Shown in pieces: positions 1 through 5,963 of a stretch of 7,810 nucleotides of DNA (position 1 is the stretch's first letter; every line of letters starts with the position of its first letter). The DNA comes from an uncultured Porphyromonadaceae bacterium. GTDB lineage: Bacteria; Bacteroidota; Bacteroidia; Bacteroidales; Muribaculaceae. The notes under the pieces are model-generated. The model ran no database searches. It saw nothing but the letters and a program-made list of their open reading frames with translations, and was not told the DNA's origin. The translations under genes and the position numbers were made by a program. The stretch is from positions 1 through 7,810 of the forward strand of contig CAMWLX010000152.1 in the NCBI GenBank assembly GCA_947175225.1, written 5' to 3'.

Positions 1-1012
1 ACTCCTTCTGCAAGGATTGAGTGCGTAAGAGGTTATCTTTCTGACGGTTGTTTATAAGGGCAATAGAGATCAATTTTAATTTTCCTGTCTTTTGGAATTC
101 AAATACTGTATGAAGAACATAAGCGAAACTATTGTAATATCCCCTTTCTGCTTCAGAAATTGTTAAAGCACAACTGTCCGCCTTTTCCAATTCCTGAACT
201 GCTTGGTCCCTATTACCCATATTAAACGTGGCTAACGATTTCCATAGATGAATATAATGCTCTATCGAGTTGCCGGGAGCTTTCTCAAGAAATTTATCCG
301 CTAACCCAAGACTCTCTGAATAACGACCCGATTCTTCCAGCGCCCCTATTTTTTCATACTCATACCGGAATTGATCTTCAGAAGACTTAGAATTCACTGC
401 CTGTCTGATAAGGTCATTAAGCATAAAGAGAGCTGAATCATTCTGATTGTCAAATAGATAATCTAAATAAAGCCAATACTTATATAATGACTGAGATGCT
501 GAGTCCTTATCCAGAGTAATCAGTCTCTTTATTGCAGTTCTGTTTCCTGCTACATCATAAAGCTTATTGCTCCAGTAAGCCCTCTTGCCCAAAGGAATTA
601 CAGCCACACTATCCGGCAGATTCACAAGATTCGCCAGAGAATCAAGCTGATAAATACCATTTATGTCACCACGAACCCAATAATCGTAAAGGGCCGCCAA
701 AGTAGCACTGCTTATGGCGCGATATGGATCCTTATCTTTATAATACTCAGCAGAAAACCTTATTAACGAATCAGCCAGCATGAGATGTCCCTGACTGTCA
801 TGGATTGATGCATTGATCAGATGATACTTAGCTTTTAAAGAGTCTACAGCTAATTCAATAGGATCGATGGCATCAAGCATATATAGCGCACTGTCCGGAT
901 TCTCAATGGCAATCCTTTCCGCATTATCCAAAATCATATCATATCTTGACGATTGCCGGCACGAGGATAAGCACAACACAACAATAAAGAAAATCCATCT
1001 GAATTTATTCAT
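1..1012 (-). CDS. Helical-repeat (TPR-like) lipoprotein, N-terminal part, truncated by window edge
   Basis: This is an open frame of 337 codons from an ATG at 1012-1010 to the left edge, with no stop, so the gene is partial. The protein begins with a basic residue, a hydrophobic stretch and a lipobox (LSSC, Cys at residue 18), so it should be a lipoprotein anchored after signal peptidase II cleavage. The remainder is alpha-helical, with repeated pieces such as PDSALYMLDAID near residue 40 and NDSALFMLNDLI further on. These resemble the degenerate TPR proteins of Bacteroidales. The visible end (NNRQKDNLLRTQSLQKE) is charged and could lead into a coiled coil. Many relatives continue into a transmembrane helix and a DNA-binding domain, but that part is not visible here. 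The start is supported by a perfect promoter about 50 bp upstream. The gene looks more AT-rich than dcp. Family placement is moderately sure; the specific role is unknown. Confidence 0.8.
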   Translation of the reverse strand, partial: MNKFRWIFFIVVLCLSSCRQSSRYDMILDNAERIAIENPDSALYMLDAIDPIELAVDSLKAKYHLINASIHDSQGHLMLADSLIRFSAEYYKDKDPYRAISSATLAALYDYWVRGDINGIYQLDSLANLVNLPDSVAVIPLGKRAYWSNKLYDVAGNRTAIKRLITLDKDSASQSLYKYWLYLDYLFDNQNDSALFMLNDLIRQAVNSKSSEDQFRYEYEKIGALEESGRYSESLGLADKFLEKAPGNSIEHYIHLWKSLATFNMGNRDQAVQELEKADSCALTISEAERGYYNSFAYVLHTVFEFQKTGKLKLISIALINNRQKDNLLRTQSLQKE

Positions 1013-1069
1013 ACTATACTTATAAATTTACATATATAACCTTATCGCACAATGGTTAAATTATATCTG

Positions 1070-1100
1070 CAAAGTTACGTATTTTTTTTCAATGCACAAA
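1070..1100 (-). promoter_or_regulatory. Bacteroidetes-type promoter for the lipoprotein gene
   Basis: On the minus strand, TTTG (1097-1100) is followed after 19 bp by TAACTTTG (1070-1077), a full match to the Bacteroides -33/-7 pattern TTTG-N19-21-TAnnTTTG. Transcription should start near 1063, giving a leader of about 50 nt. The -33 element lies inside the T-run of the ferredoxin terminator. Confidence 0.7.
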
Positions 1101-1139
1101 AAACTTACAGGGTACTGAATTTGAAATTCAGCACCCTGT
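1098..1139 (-). terminator. Intrinsic terminator of the ferredoxin gene
   Basis: On the minus strand a long hairpin pairs ACAGGGT with ACCCTGT (1133-1139 and 1107-1113). It continues through a G-U pair into CTGAAT/ATTCAG around a 5-nt loop. A run of six T (1098-1103) follows shortly after. It begins 28 bp after the ferredoxin stop codon. The plus-strand reading has no T-run, so it works in one direction only. Confidence 0.8.
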
Positions 1140-1166
1140 GTTTCTGCTTTGCGTATTCTCTGAAGA

Positions 1167-1334
1167 TTAGCCTTCTGAGATAGCGTCGCTCGGGCAAACC
1201 TGTGCGCAGCTGCCGCAGTCGATGCAGGTGTCCGGATTGATGTGGTAGATATCGCCCTCTGTGATTGAGTCAGTGGGGCATACGCTCTGGCAAGTGCCAC
1301 ATGCGACGCAGTTGTCGCCAATTACATAAGCCAT
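1167..1334 (-). CDS. Small 2[4Fe-4S] bacterial-type ferredoxin
   Basis: The frame encodes 55 residues from an ATG at 1334-1332 to a TAA at 1169-1167. Two complete cluster motifs of the form CxxCxxCxxxCP are visible: Cys 9, 12, 15, 19 and Cys 37, 40, 43, 47. Each is followed by the usual acidic or small residues (PTDSI, PSDAI). This is the clostridial/Bacteroidales dicluster ferredoxin, a soluble cytoplasmic low-potential electron carrier. In anaerobes such proteins typically serve pyruvate:ferredoxin oxidoreductase, hydrogenases or Rnf; the partner here cannot be told from the sequence. Length is normal for the family and all eight ligands are intact. It is a single-gene unit, with a perfect promoter about 60 bp upstream and a strong terminator 28 bp downstream. 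No Shine-Dalgarno is seen; the leader near the start is A/T-rich. Confidence 0.95.
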   Translation of the reverse strand: MAYVIGDNCVACGTCQSVCPTDSITEGDIYHINPDTCIDCGSCAQVCPSDAISEG

Positions 1335-1393
1335 AATTGTAATTCTTTTAAAGGTTTGTTATTTTATAAGTGTTATCAGCTCGTTTTGTAGTG

Positions 1394-1425
1394 CAAATTT
1401 AAACCTAAATCTACAATCCTCCAAA
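1394..1425 (-). promoter_or_regulatory. Bacteroidetes-type promoter for the ferredoxin gene
   Basis: On the minus strand, TTTG (1422-1425), a 20-bp spacer and TAAATTTG (1394-1401) match the -33/-7 consensus at every defined position. The start point would be near 1387, with a leader of about 50 nt. It lies about 50 bp beyond the dcp stop codon, so the ferredoxin does not depend on dcp transcription. Confidence 0.72.
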
Positions 1426-1476
1426 CTTTCTGCCAATTTATTCACCCACCAACACCTAATTTAGATTCCGTCCAAA

Positions 1477-3621
1477 TTAGTGCTTGTCCTTATACACCTT
1501 CACATCCTTTTGCTTTTCCTCTTCAAAGCCACGCAAGCGAAGCAATGCGCTCGCATCAGGATTATGGCCTCGGAAGTTCTTGAAAAGCTCCGTAGCATCC
1601 TTGTCGTCGCCACTCTCAAGGATATTCTTTTTATAGACCTCGGCTGTCTTCTTGTCGAAGATTCCCTTATCCTGGAAGAGTTCCCATGCATCTGCTTCAA
1701 GCACCTGTGCCCAAAGATAAGTGTAATACCCCGAAGCATAGCCATCATCTCCGAAGATATGCTTGAAATAAGGCGAGCGATAGCGGTAGGTGATCTCGTC
1801 CGGCATACCGATCTTCTCTGCAAAGGCAGCCTCAAATCCCGGTACGTCTACGTTCTCGCCGTCGGTCGCTCCCCACGCCAAGTCGAGAAGAGCTGCTCCT
1901 GCAAGCTCAGTTGTGATAAAGCCCTGGTTAAACTTAGCGGCATCCTGAATCTTCTGGATCATCTCCTCGCTCATAGGCTCCCCGGTCTTATAATGCTTGG
2001 CATAATAACGAAGCACTTCAGGCGAAGTTGCCCAATGCTCATTAAGCTGGGATGGAAGTTCCACACAGTCGCGGTCTACGTTTGTGCCGGCAAGAGTCTT
2101 GTATTTAGACTGTCCAAGCATTCCCTGAAGACCATGACCAAACTCATGGAACATTGTCTCCACTTCATCAAGAGTCAGAAGAGCCGGGACATCCCCTGCC
2201 GGGCGAGAAAAGTTGCAGACATTATAGACGATCGGACGCTTCATGACGCCATCCTCATACATCCCGGCAGGCTGCATCTGCTCCATCCACGCTCCCTGCA
2301 CCTTTGTGCTGCGCGGGAAGAAATCGGTCATAAAGACTGAGATATGCTCCCCTGTCTTGGCATCCTGCACATCGTAGACTGTCACTTCGTCCATATACTT
2401 GGGAGCATCCGGCATCTCCACAAGCTTAATGCCATAGAGCTTCTCAGCACAGTAGAACAGACCATTCTTGACATTTTCAAGAGAGAAATAGGGCTGGATG
2501 TCAGCATCGCTGAGTCCGAACTTCTGCTCCTTGACTTTTCCTGCATAGTAATAATAGTCCCACGGAGCAATCTTGAAGCCTCCACCATTTGCATCTACGT
2601 AAGCCTGCATGTCTGCCACTTCCTCCTGCGAACGCTTCACTGCCGGCTCAAACACCTGAAGAAGCAAGCTCTCAGCTGCTTCCGGAGTCTTTGCCATCAC
2701 TTTCGCTGTCTGCATCTGTGCAAAATTATCAAAACCCATAAGCTTTGCTTTCTCAGCACGCAGTTTTACGATTTTCTCGATTACGGGATAGTTGCTGTTT
2801 GCTCCGTAGCTTGCAAGACTCGTATAGCCTTTGTAGATTGCCTCGCGAAGGCCACGGTTGTCTGCTGACTCAAGCACCGGAAGACGGCTCGGAGCACGGA
2901 GTGTAAACACCCAAAGTCCGTCAAGACCACGGGCAGTGGCTTCCTCAGCAGCGGCAGCCACAACATTCTCGGGCAGCCCCGCAAGGTCTGCCTTGTCATA
3001 GACAGTCACGAAAAATTCATTGGTGGCGTTGAGGAGATTTTTGTTAAACTGGATGAATAGCTGTGAAAGTTCATCATTGATCTTGATAAGCTGCTCTTTC
3101 TTCTCCGGAGAGAGGGCTGCTCCCTGCTCAGCAAACTGACGGTAGTATTTCTCAACGAGACGCTTCTGCACCGGAGTGAGGCCCATCTTGTCGCGCATAT
3201 CATAGATCGACTTGATGCGGTCAAAAAGTTGCTGATTAAGCATCACCTTATTCTGCGCATCATTGAGAAGAGGAATTGCTTCCTCTGCCATAGCAGCAAA
3301 CTCAGGGGTCTTCATGCAACTGTCATAGTGATAGAAGACACTTGTCACTCGCTCCAGAATCGGAGAAAGGTTTTCGAGCGGCACGATAGTGTTGTCGAAA
3401 TCCGGTGTCGCACGGTTGCGCAAGATGTTAGCAAGATTCTGCTCCTGCTGTTCGATGCCGGCTTTGATAGCCGGGATGAAATCAGATGTCTTGATCTGCT
3501 CAAACGGAGGTATCTCATACTTCGCGGTATAAGGTGCCAAGAAAGGATTGCTGTCTGCCATTGCTGTCATGGTCGAAGCAGCTATCAATAATGAAGCTGC
3601 CATTGCTTTTAATTTTCCCAT
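1477..3621 (-). CDS. dcp: Secreted M3-family peptidyl-dipeptidase (Dcp-like)
   Basis: This 714-residue zinc metallopeptidase belongs to family M3 (thimet oligopeptidase/Dcp). The zinc site is complete: HEFGH at 492-496 gives His492, catalytic Glu493 and His496. The third ligand is probably Glu521 in DCVELPSQ, 25 residues on, in the characteristic run GTNVDRDCVELPSQLNEHW. A conserved substrate-side segment, GYASGYYTYLW, lies near 627-637. Dcp enzymes remove C-terminal dipeptides from oligopeptides. Length fits Dcp (about 680-720). The N-terminus (basic start, AASLLIAASTMTA, then AMA|D at about 22) is a type I signal peptide, so the enzyme should be periplasmic or otherwise exported. The ATG at 3621 is chosen because it gives this signal peptide. 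It sits 102 bp behind the glycosyltransferase on the same strand and may share its transcript. Oligopeptidase A (PrlC) is the main alternative name; the GTN-RD-VE-PSQ signature favours Dcp. Confidence 0.93.
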   Translation of the reverse strand: MGKLKAMAASLLIAASTMTAMADSNPFLAPYTAKYEIPPFEQIKTSDFIPAIKAGIEQQEQNLANILRNRATPDFDNTIVPLENLSPILERVTSVFYHYDSCMKTPEFAAMAEEAIPLLNDAQNKVMLNQQLFDRIKSIYDMRDKMGLTPVQKRLVEKYYRQFAEQGAALSPEKKEQLIKINDELSQLFIQFNKNLLNATNEFFVTVYDKADLAGLPENVVAAAAEEATARGLDGLWVFTLRAPSRLPVLESADNRGLREAIYKGYTSLASYGANSNYPVIEKIVKLRAEKAKLMGFDNFAQMQTAKVMAKTPEAAESLLLQVFEPAVKRSQEEVADMQAYVDANGGGFKIAPWDYYYYAGKVKEQKFGLSDADIQPYFSLENVKNGLFYCAEKLYGIKLVEMPDAPKYMDEVTVYDVQDAKTGEHISVFMTDFFPRSTKVQGAWMEQMQPAGMYEDGVMKRPIVYNVCNFSRPAGDVPALLTLDEVETMFHEFGHGLQGMLGQSKYKTLAGTNVDRDCVELPSQLNEHWATSPEVLRYYAKHYKTGEPMSEEMIQKIQDAAKFNQGFITTELAGAALLDLAWGATDGENVDVPGFEAAFAEKIGMPDEITYRYRSPYFKHIFGDDGYASGYYTYLWAQVLEADAWELFQDKGIFDKKTAEVYKKNILESGDDKDATELFKNFRGHNPDASALLRLRGFEEEKQKDVKVYKDKH

Positions 3622-3644
3622 TTTTTATAATTATTATTTTTCAG

Positions 3645-3671
3645 ACACGTCCGACCTGTCTGACAGGTCTG
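3645..3671. repeat. Three degenerate 9-bp tandem units forming a palindrome
   Basis: Three 9-bp units follow one another: ACACGTCCG, ACCTGTCTG and ACAGGTCTG. The last two create a perfect inverted repeat, GACCTGTC-T-GACAGGTC (3653-3669). A second, alternative pairing joins TCAGAC (3641-3646) to GTCTGA (3667-3672). It lies in the leader just upstream of dcp, and no T-run follows on either strand, so it is not a standard terminator. It could be an operator or RNA structure, or a dispersed intergenic repeat. Confidence 0.6.
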
Positions 3672-3680
3672 ATTAAATAC

Positions 3681-3718
3681 TCAAAATTCAAAATTAAATT
3701 CAAATTCAAAATTCGAAA
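3681..3718. repeat. AT-rich degenerate AAATTCAAA repeats
   Basis: Several imperfect copies of CAAAATT/CAAATT follow one another between the glycosyltransferase stop codon and the palindrome. Low-complexity runs of this kind are often found between Bacteroidales genes. No product or function is implied beyond a possible promoter within it. Confidence 0.5.
3689..3718 (-). promoter_or_regulatory. Weak candidate promoter for dcp
   Basis: On the minus strand, TAATTTTG (3689-3696) matches the -7 consensus TAnnTTTG. The best -33 candidate is TTTC (3715-3718), with one mismatch and a short 18-bp spacer. The tract is AT-rich and repetitive, so a chance match is quite possible. If real, the dcp leader would be about 60 nt and contain the palindrome at 3653-3669. 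Confidence 0.28.
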
Positions 3719-3723
3719 ATGCC

Positions 3724-4473
3724 TCAAATTTTTCCCCTTTTTATAGCACGTGGGATAAAACTCAAATGAGCCCCTATAGCCTTCATGGCTCCATAATGGG
3801 CAGTCATGATCTTGAATCTCTCTAAAAGCGACGCTTTCTTATTGCGGTCGGTCAGCCCATCTGATAGATAATCAATCGTCACTCTCTTAAGATTGAAGCG
3901 GTCGCCGGCCCTCGAGGCCTGTATGCATCGTATACACCAATCATAATCTGCCGAAAACCGATAATCCGTATCATATAGCGGAGCAATGTCTCTCTTTGCC
4001 ATAAAAGCCTGATGGCAGATGAGCATACCCTTGCTGAAACTGTCGAATGTCAGTATCTCAGGCGCAGAAAGATGACGCGGCCCTATACGGTTGCCCTCAA
4101 TGTCGACAATATCGGTATCTCCGTATATTATGTCCGGCTCCTTAGTCTCGATTGCCTCAGCGTATGCTTGAAGGGTGTCTTTGGCATGGAATTTATCCCC
4201 GGCATTAAGGAAAAGGATATAGCGACCATGAGCAAGCTTCAGTCCCTTATTCATGGCATCATAGAGTCCGTTATCATGCTCGCTGATGATCCGCAGATTG
4301 GGAGTCCCCATCTTGCGTCCGATCATAATGGTGTCGTCGGTGGAAGCACCGTCTACAATTATGTGTTCAAAGTCAGTGAATGTTTGCTCAGCTACTGACT
4401 CCATCGTCAGAGGGAGTGTCTCCGATGCGTTGTAGGTGATCGTAATCACAGTTATGAGTGGTCTGCTATCCAT
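3724..4473 (-). CDS. Family 2 (GT-A fold) glycosyltransferase
   Basis: This 249-residue protein has the standard order of GT2 motifs. An N-terminal strand (ITVITITYNASETL, 7-20) is followed by VDGASTDDT (40-48) for nucleotide-sugar binding, then SEHDNGLYDAMNKG (64-77). LNAGD (89-93) stands in the DxD metal position, ICHQAFM is at 152-158, and ADYDW (175-179) marks the acceptor/base region. There is no signal peptide or membrane helix, so it should act on the cytoplasmic side, moving a sugar from a nucleotide donor to an acceptor such as a lipid-linked glycan. The EHDNGLYDAMNKG and LNAGD motifs resemble the WcaE/WcaA-type transferases of capsule and O-antigen clusters; donor and acceptor cannot be assigned. 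Its ATG follows the propeller stop codon by only 13 bp, so the two genes are very likely cotranscribed. No Shine-Dalgarno is seen. No other glycan-assembly gene lies in the window. Confidence 0.9.
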   Translation of the reverse strand: MDSRPLITVITITYNASETLPLTMESVAEQTFTDFEHIIVDGASTDDTIMIGRKMGTPNLRIISEHDNGLYDAMNKGLKLAHGRYILFLNAGDKFHAKDTLQAYAEAIETKEPDIIYGDTDIVDIEGNRIGPRHLSAPEILTFDSFSKGMLICHQAFMAKRDIAPLYDTDYRFSADYDWCIRCIQASRAGDRFNLKRVTIDYLSDGLTDRNKKASLLERFKIMTAHYGAMKAIGAHLSFIPRAIKRGKI

Positions 4474-4486
4474 ATTGTCTGATGTA

Positions 4487-5800
4487 TTAAAAATCTATCT
4501 CAAGCACATAGACGGGCTCTGCATTTGCGGCCCCATGCGCCACCTTCTCTCCGTCTCCTTGATGGGAGGTCTGCACAAACACATTTAGTTTCCTGTCGCT
4601 GTTCCAGAGATTCATATCATGCGATGGTTCCCATGCATCGACACTGAAATCAGTAAGATCGGCCACTGTCCACTCTTTCTTGCCAAGATGTGGAGTGTAG
4701 GCAACGCTTACCTTGCTTCCTCTCTCCTCATCGCGAAATACGTAGCAAGCTTTTTTGCCGTCTGAGACGATACGTGGACGAGCTATAGGAATCATCTTTG
4801 TGCCTCCCCCGGATAGGGAGAATGGTTCTGTTCGCTGCCCTACTGCCGACATATTCCATTTCTTCCCATCGTGCCACACAAGGCGATATTGAGGCACGTC
4901 GCTTTCCTGATCTCTCCAGTAAGTGGCAATGAACGGATGCCCTTTGCTGTCTGCAGTCATGCTGGTCTGGTTGATCAATTCGGAATTCTGAGGGATAATC
5001 CACGCTTTTTCTGCAGTAGCTTCTGTGATGGGCAGCTGATAGATAGAGCCGTCGCTTCGTTTCCATGTTTTCCCTCCGTCGTCTGATCTGGCATAGCAAA
5101 GATCGTGGTTGGTCTCTACGAGCCATGTCTCACGCCAAACCCATGAAAGATGCAGTATGCCTTTCGGATCGGCATACATCTGCCAATATGCATTGCGTGC
5201 CCCCTCGCCATCTATCAAAATATCGTGGAGGCGGCTCCATTCCTTTGCTTTTGTATTGTAACGGTTAAGCACAAGATTGCCTCTTCCCGACGCGCCGGAA
5301 CGATAGGCGAAGATCATGTCGCCATCAGGCATAGTATAAAATTCAGGATAAGTCACATCCTGCTCATCCATGCCGGTCATTGGCATCATATCCCCCAGTT
5401 CAAGACTTCCCGGAGCGACAGACTTTGCATAGCGCAAGGGATGGCCGTGATGGTCAAAGGAGGCATGTATATATCCGTCGCCATCAACTCCGATGCTGAT
5501 GACATTGTGGGCATCCTTGATATTGCCTTTATATTGAGTCTTATGAAGAGTCCAGTTGCCACTCCCAAGCTTACGCTTCCCCAATACCAGATTACCGTCA
5601 GGATCATAATAAGAGATATATTGCGTATCTCCATGCGTAGCAAGCGAACTCCCCCTGAAGACAGCCGTATTGACCGAGGTGGCAGCATATCCATCCCCCA
5701 CTTCAATAAGCTTTCCATTCAATCCTTTGGCAGAAGCAAGAAATGTGGAGGTCACAATCGTAATAGCCAAAACTATATGGTTAAGCCTGTTTTTACTCAT
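4487..5800 (-). CDS. Exported BNR_4-type beta-propeller protein, possible polysaccharide lyase (PL24/PL25-like)
   Basis: The 437-residue protein starts with a type I signal peptide (hydrophobic LAITIVTSTFLASA, cleavage near residue 24). The body is rich in repeating beta-strand blades with one clear Asp-box, SDDGGKTW (239-246). The central run DAHNVISIGVDGDGYIHASF, then DHHGH, VTYPEF and YRSGASGRGN is characteristic of BNR_4 repeat proteins. From memory, PL24/PL25 ulvan lyases, which use this fold, have two essential histidines about 20 apart, then a Tyr and an Arg 16 apart. Here His98 and His118, and Tyr151 and Arg167, show the same spacing, and Tyr209 lies 42 after Arg167. This supports lyase-like activity on an acidic polysaccharide, but the substrate is unknown. 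A catalytically inactive glycan-binding propeller is the main alternative. It heads a transcript containing the GT2 gene 13 bp downstream and has a perfect promoter upstream. Confidence 0.8.
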   Translation of the reverse strand: MSKNRLNHIVLAITIVTSTFLASAKGLNGKLIEVGDGYAATSVNTAVFRGSSLATHGDTQYISYYDPDGNLVLGKRKLGSGNWTLHKTQYKGNIKDAHNVISIGVDGDGYIHASFDHHGHPLRYAKSVAPGSLELGDMMPMTGMDEQDVTYPEFYTMPDGDMIFAYRSGASGRGNLVLNRYNTKAKEWSRLHDILIDGEGARNAYWQMYADPKGILHLSWVWRETWLVETNHDLCYARSDDGGKTWKRSDGSIYQLPITEATAEKAWIIPQNSELINQTSMTADSKGHPFIATYWRDQESDVPQYRLVWHDGKKWNMSAVGQRTEPFSLSGGGTKMIPIARPRIVSDGKKACYVFRDEERGSKVSVAYTPHLGKKEWTVADLTDFSVDAWEPSHDMNLWNSDRKLNVFVQTSHQGDGEKVAHGAANAEPVYVLEIDF

Positions 5801-5829
5801 ACATTATCTCTTATGTTTTTTTCTTTTTA

Positions 5830-5861
5830 CAAAATTATCCATTTCAATCCGAATTTCCAAA
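5830..5861 (-). promoter_or_regulatory. Bacteroidetes-type promoter for the propeller-glycosyltransferase transcript
   Basis: On the minus strand, TTTG (5858-5861), a 20-bp spacer and TAATTTTG (5830-5837) match the -33/-7 consensus completely. The start point should fall near 5824, giving a short leader of roughly 23 nt before the ATG at 5800. Confidence 0.72.
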
Positions 5862-5884
5862 TTTAAACCATTTTTTTACATTTC
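5854..5884 (+). promoter_or_regulatory. Weak candidate promoter for the porin
   Basis: TTTC (5854-5857), a 19-bp spacer and TACATTTC (5877-5884) match the consensus with one mismatch in each element. A competing candidate is TATCTTTT at 5898-5905. Either would give a leader of 50-75 nt before the ATG at 5964. If the first is right, its -33 element adjoins that of the divergent promoter, so the two would compete for polymerase. Confidence 0.25.
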
Positions 5885-5963
5885 ATTGAACTTTTTATAT
5901 CTTTTTAAGGTTTATCATGCAATAGGTGGGATGCCGTATGCATTCCTTAACACGATTCCGATT

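Noticed and set aside
1061..1321. An 86-codon minus-strand open frame overlapping the ferredoxin
   Set aside because: It is a different frame across the ferredoxin gene, its terminator and the next promoter; the ferredoxin frame has all eight cluster cysteines.
1456..1480. CTAATTT/AAATTAG hairpin over the dcp stop codon, as a dcp terminator
   Set aside because: The stem is AT-only apart from its closing pair, the loop is 11 nt, and GGTGTTGG rather than a T-run follows on the minus strand.
1480..2340. Long plus-strand open frame (286 codons) opposite dcp
   Set aside because: It lies wholly antisense to a well-supported M3 peptidase, is rich in Cys, Leu and Ile without a recognisable domain, and has no promoter or start context.
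4487..5800. Sialidase identity for the propeller
   Set aside because: Only one clear Asp-box is visible and no N-terminal arginine motif of the FRIP type; the DAHNV/DHHGH/YRSG pattern fits BNR_4 proteins better.
5670..5963. Upstream in-frame extension of the porin, including ATG 5670 and ATG 5931
   Set aside because: The extension overlaps the propeller gene and its promoter on the other strand. Only ATG 5964 puts the signal peptide at the N-terminus.
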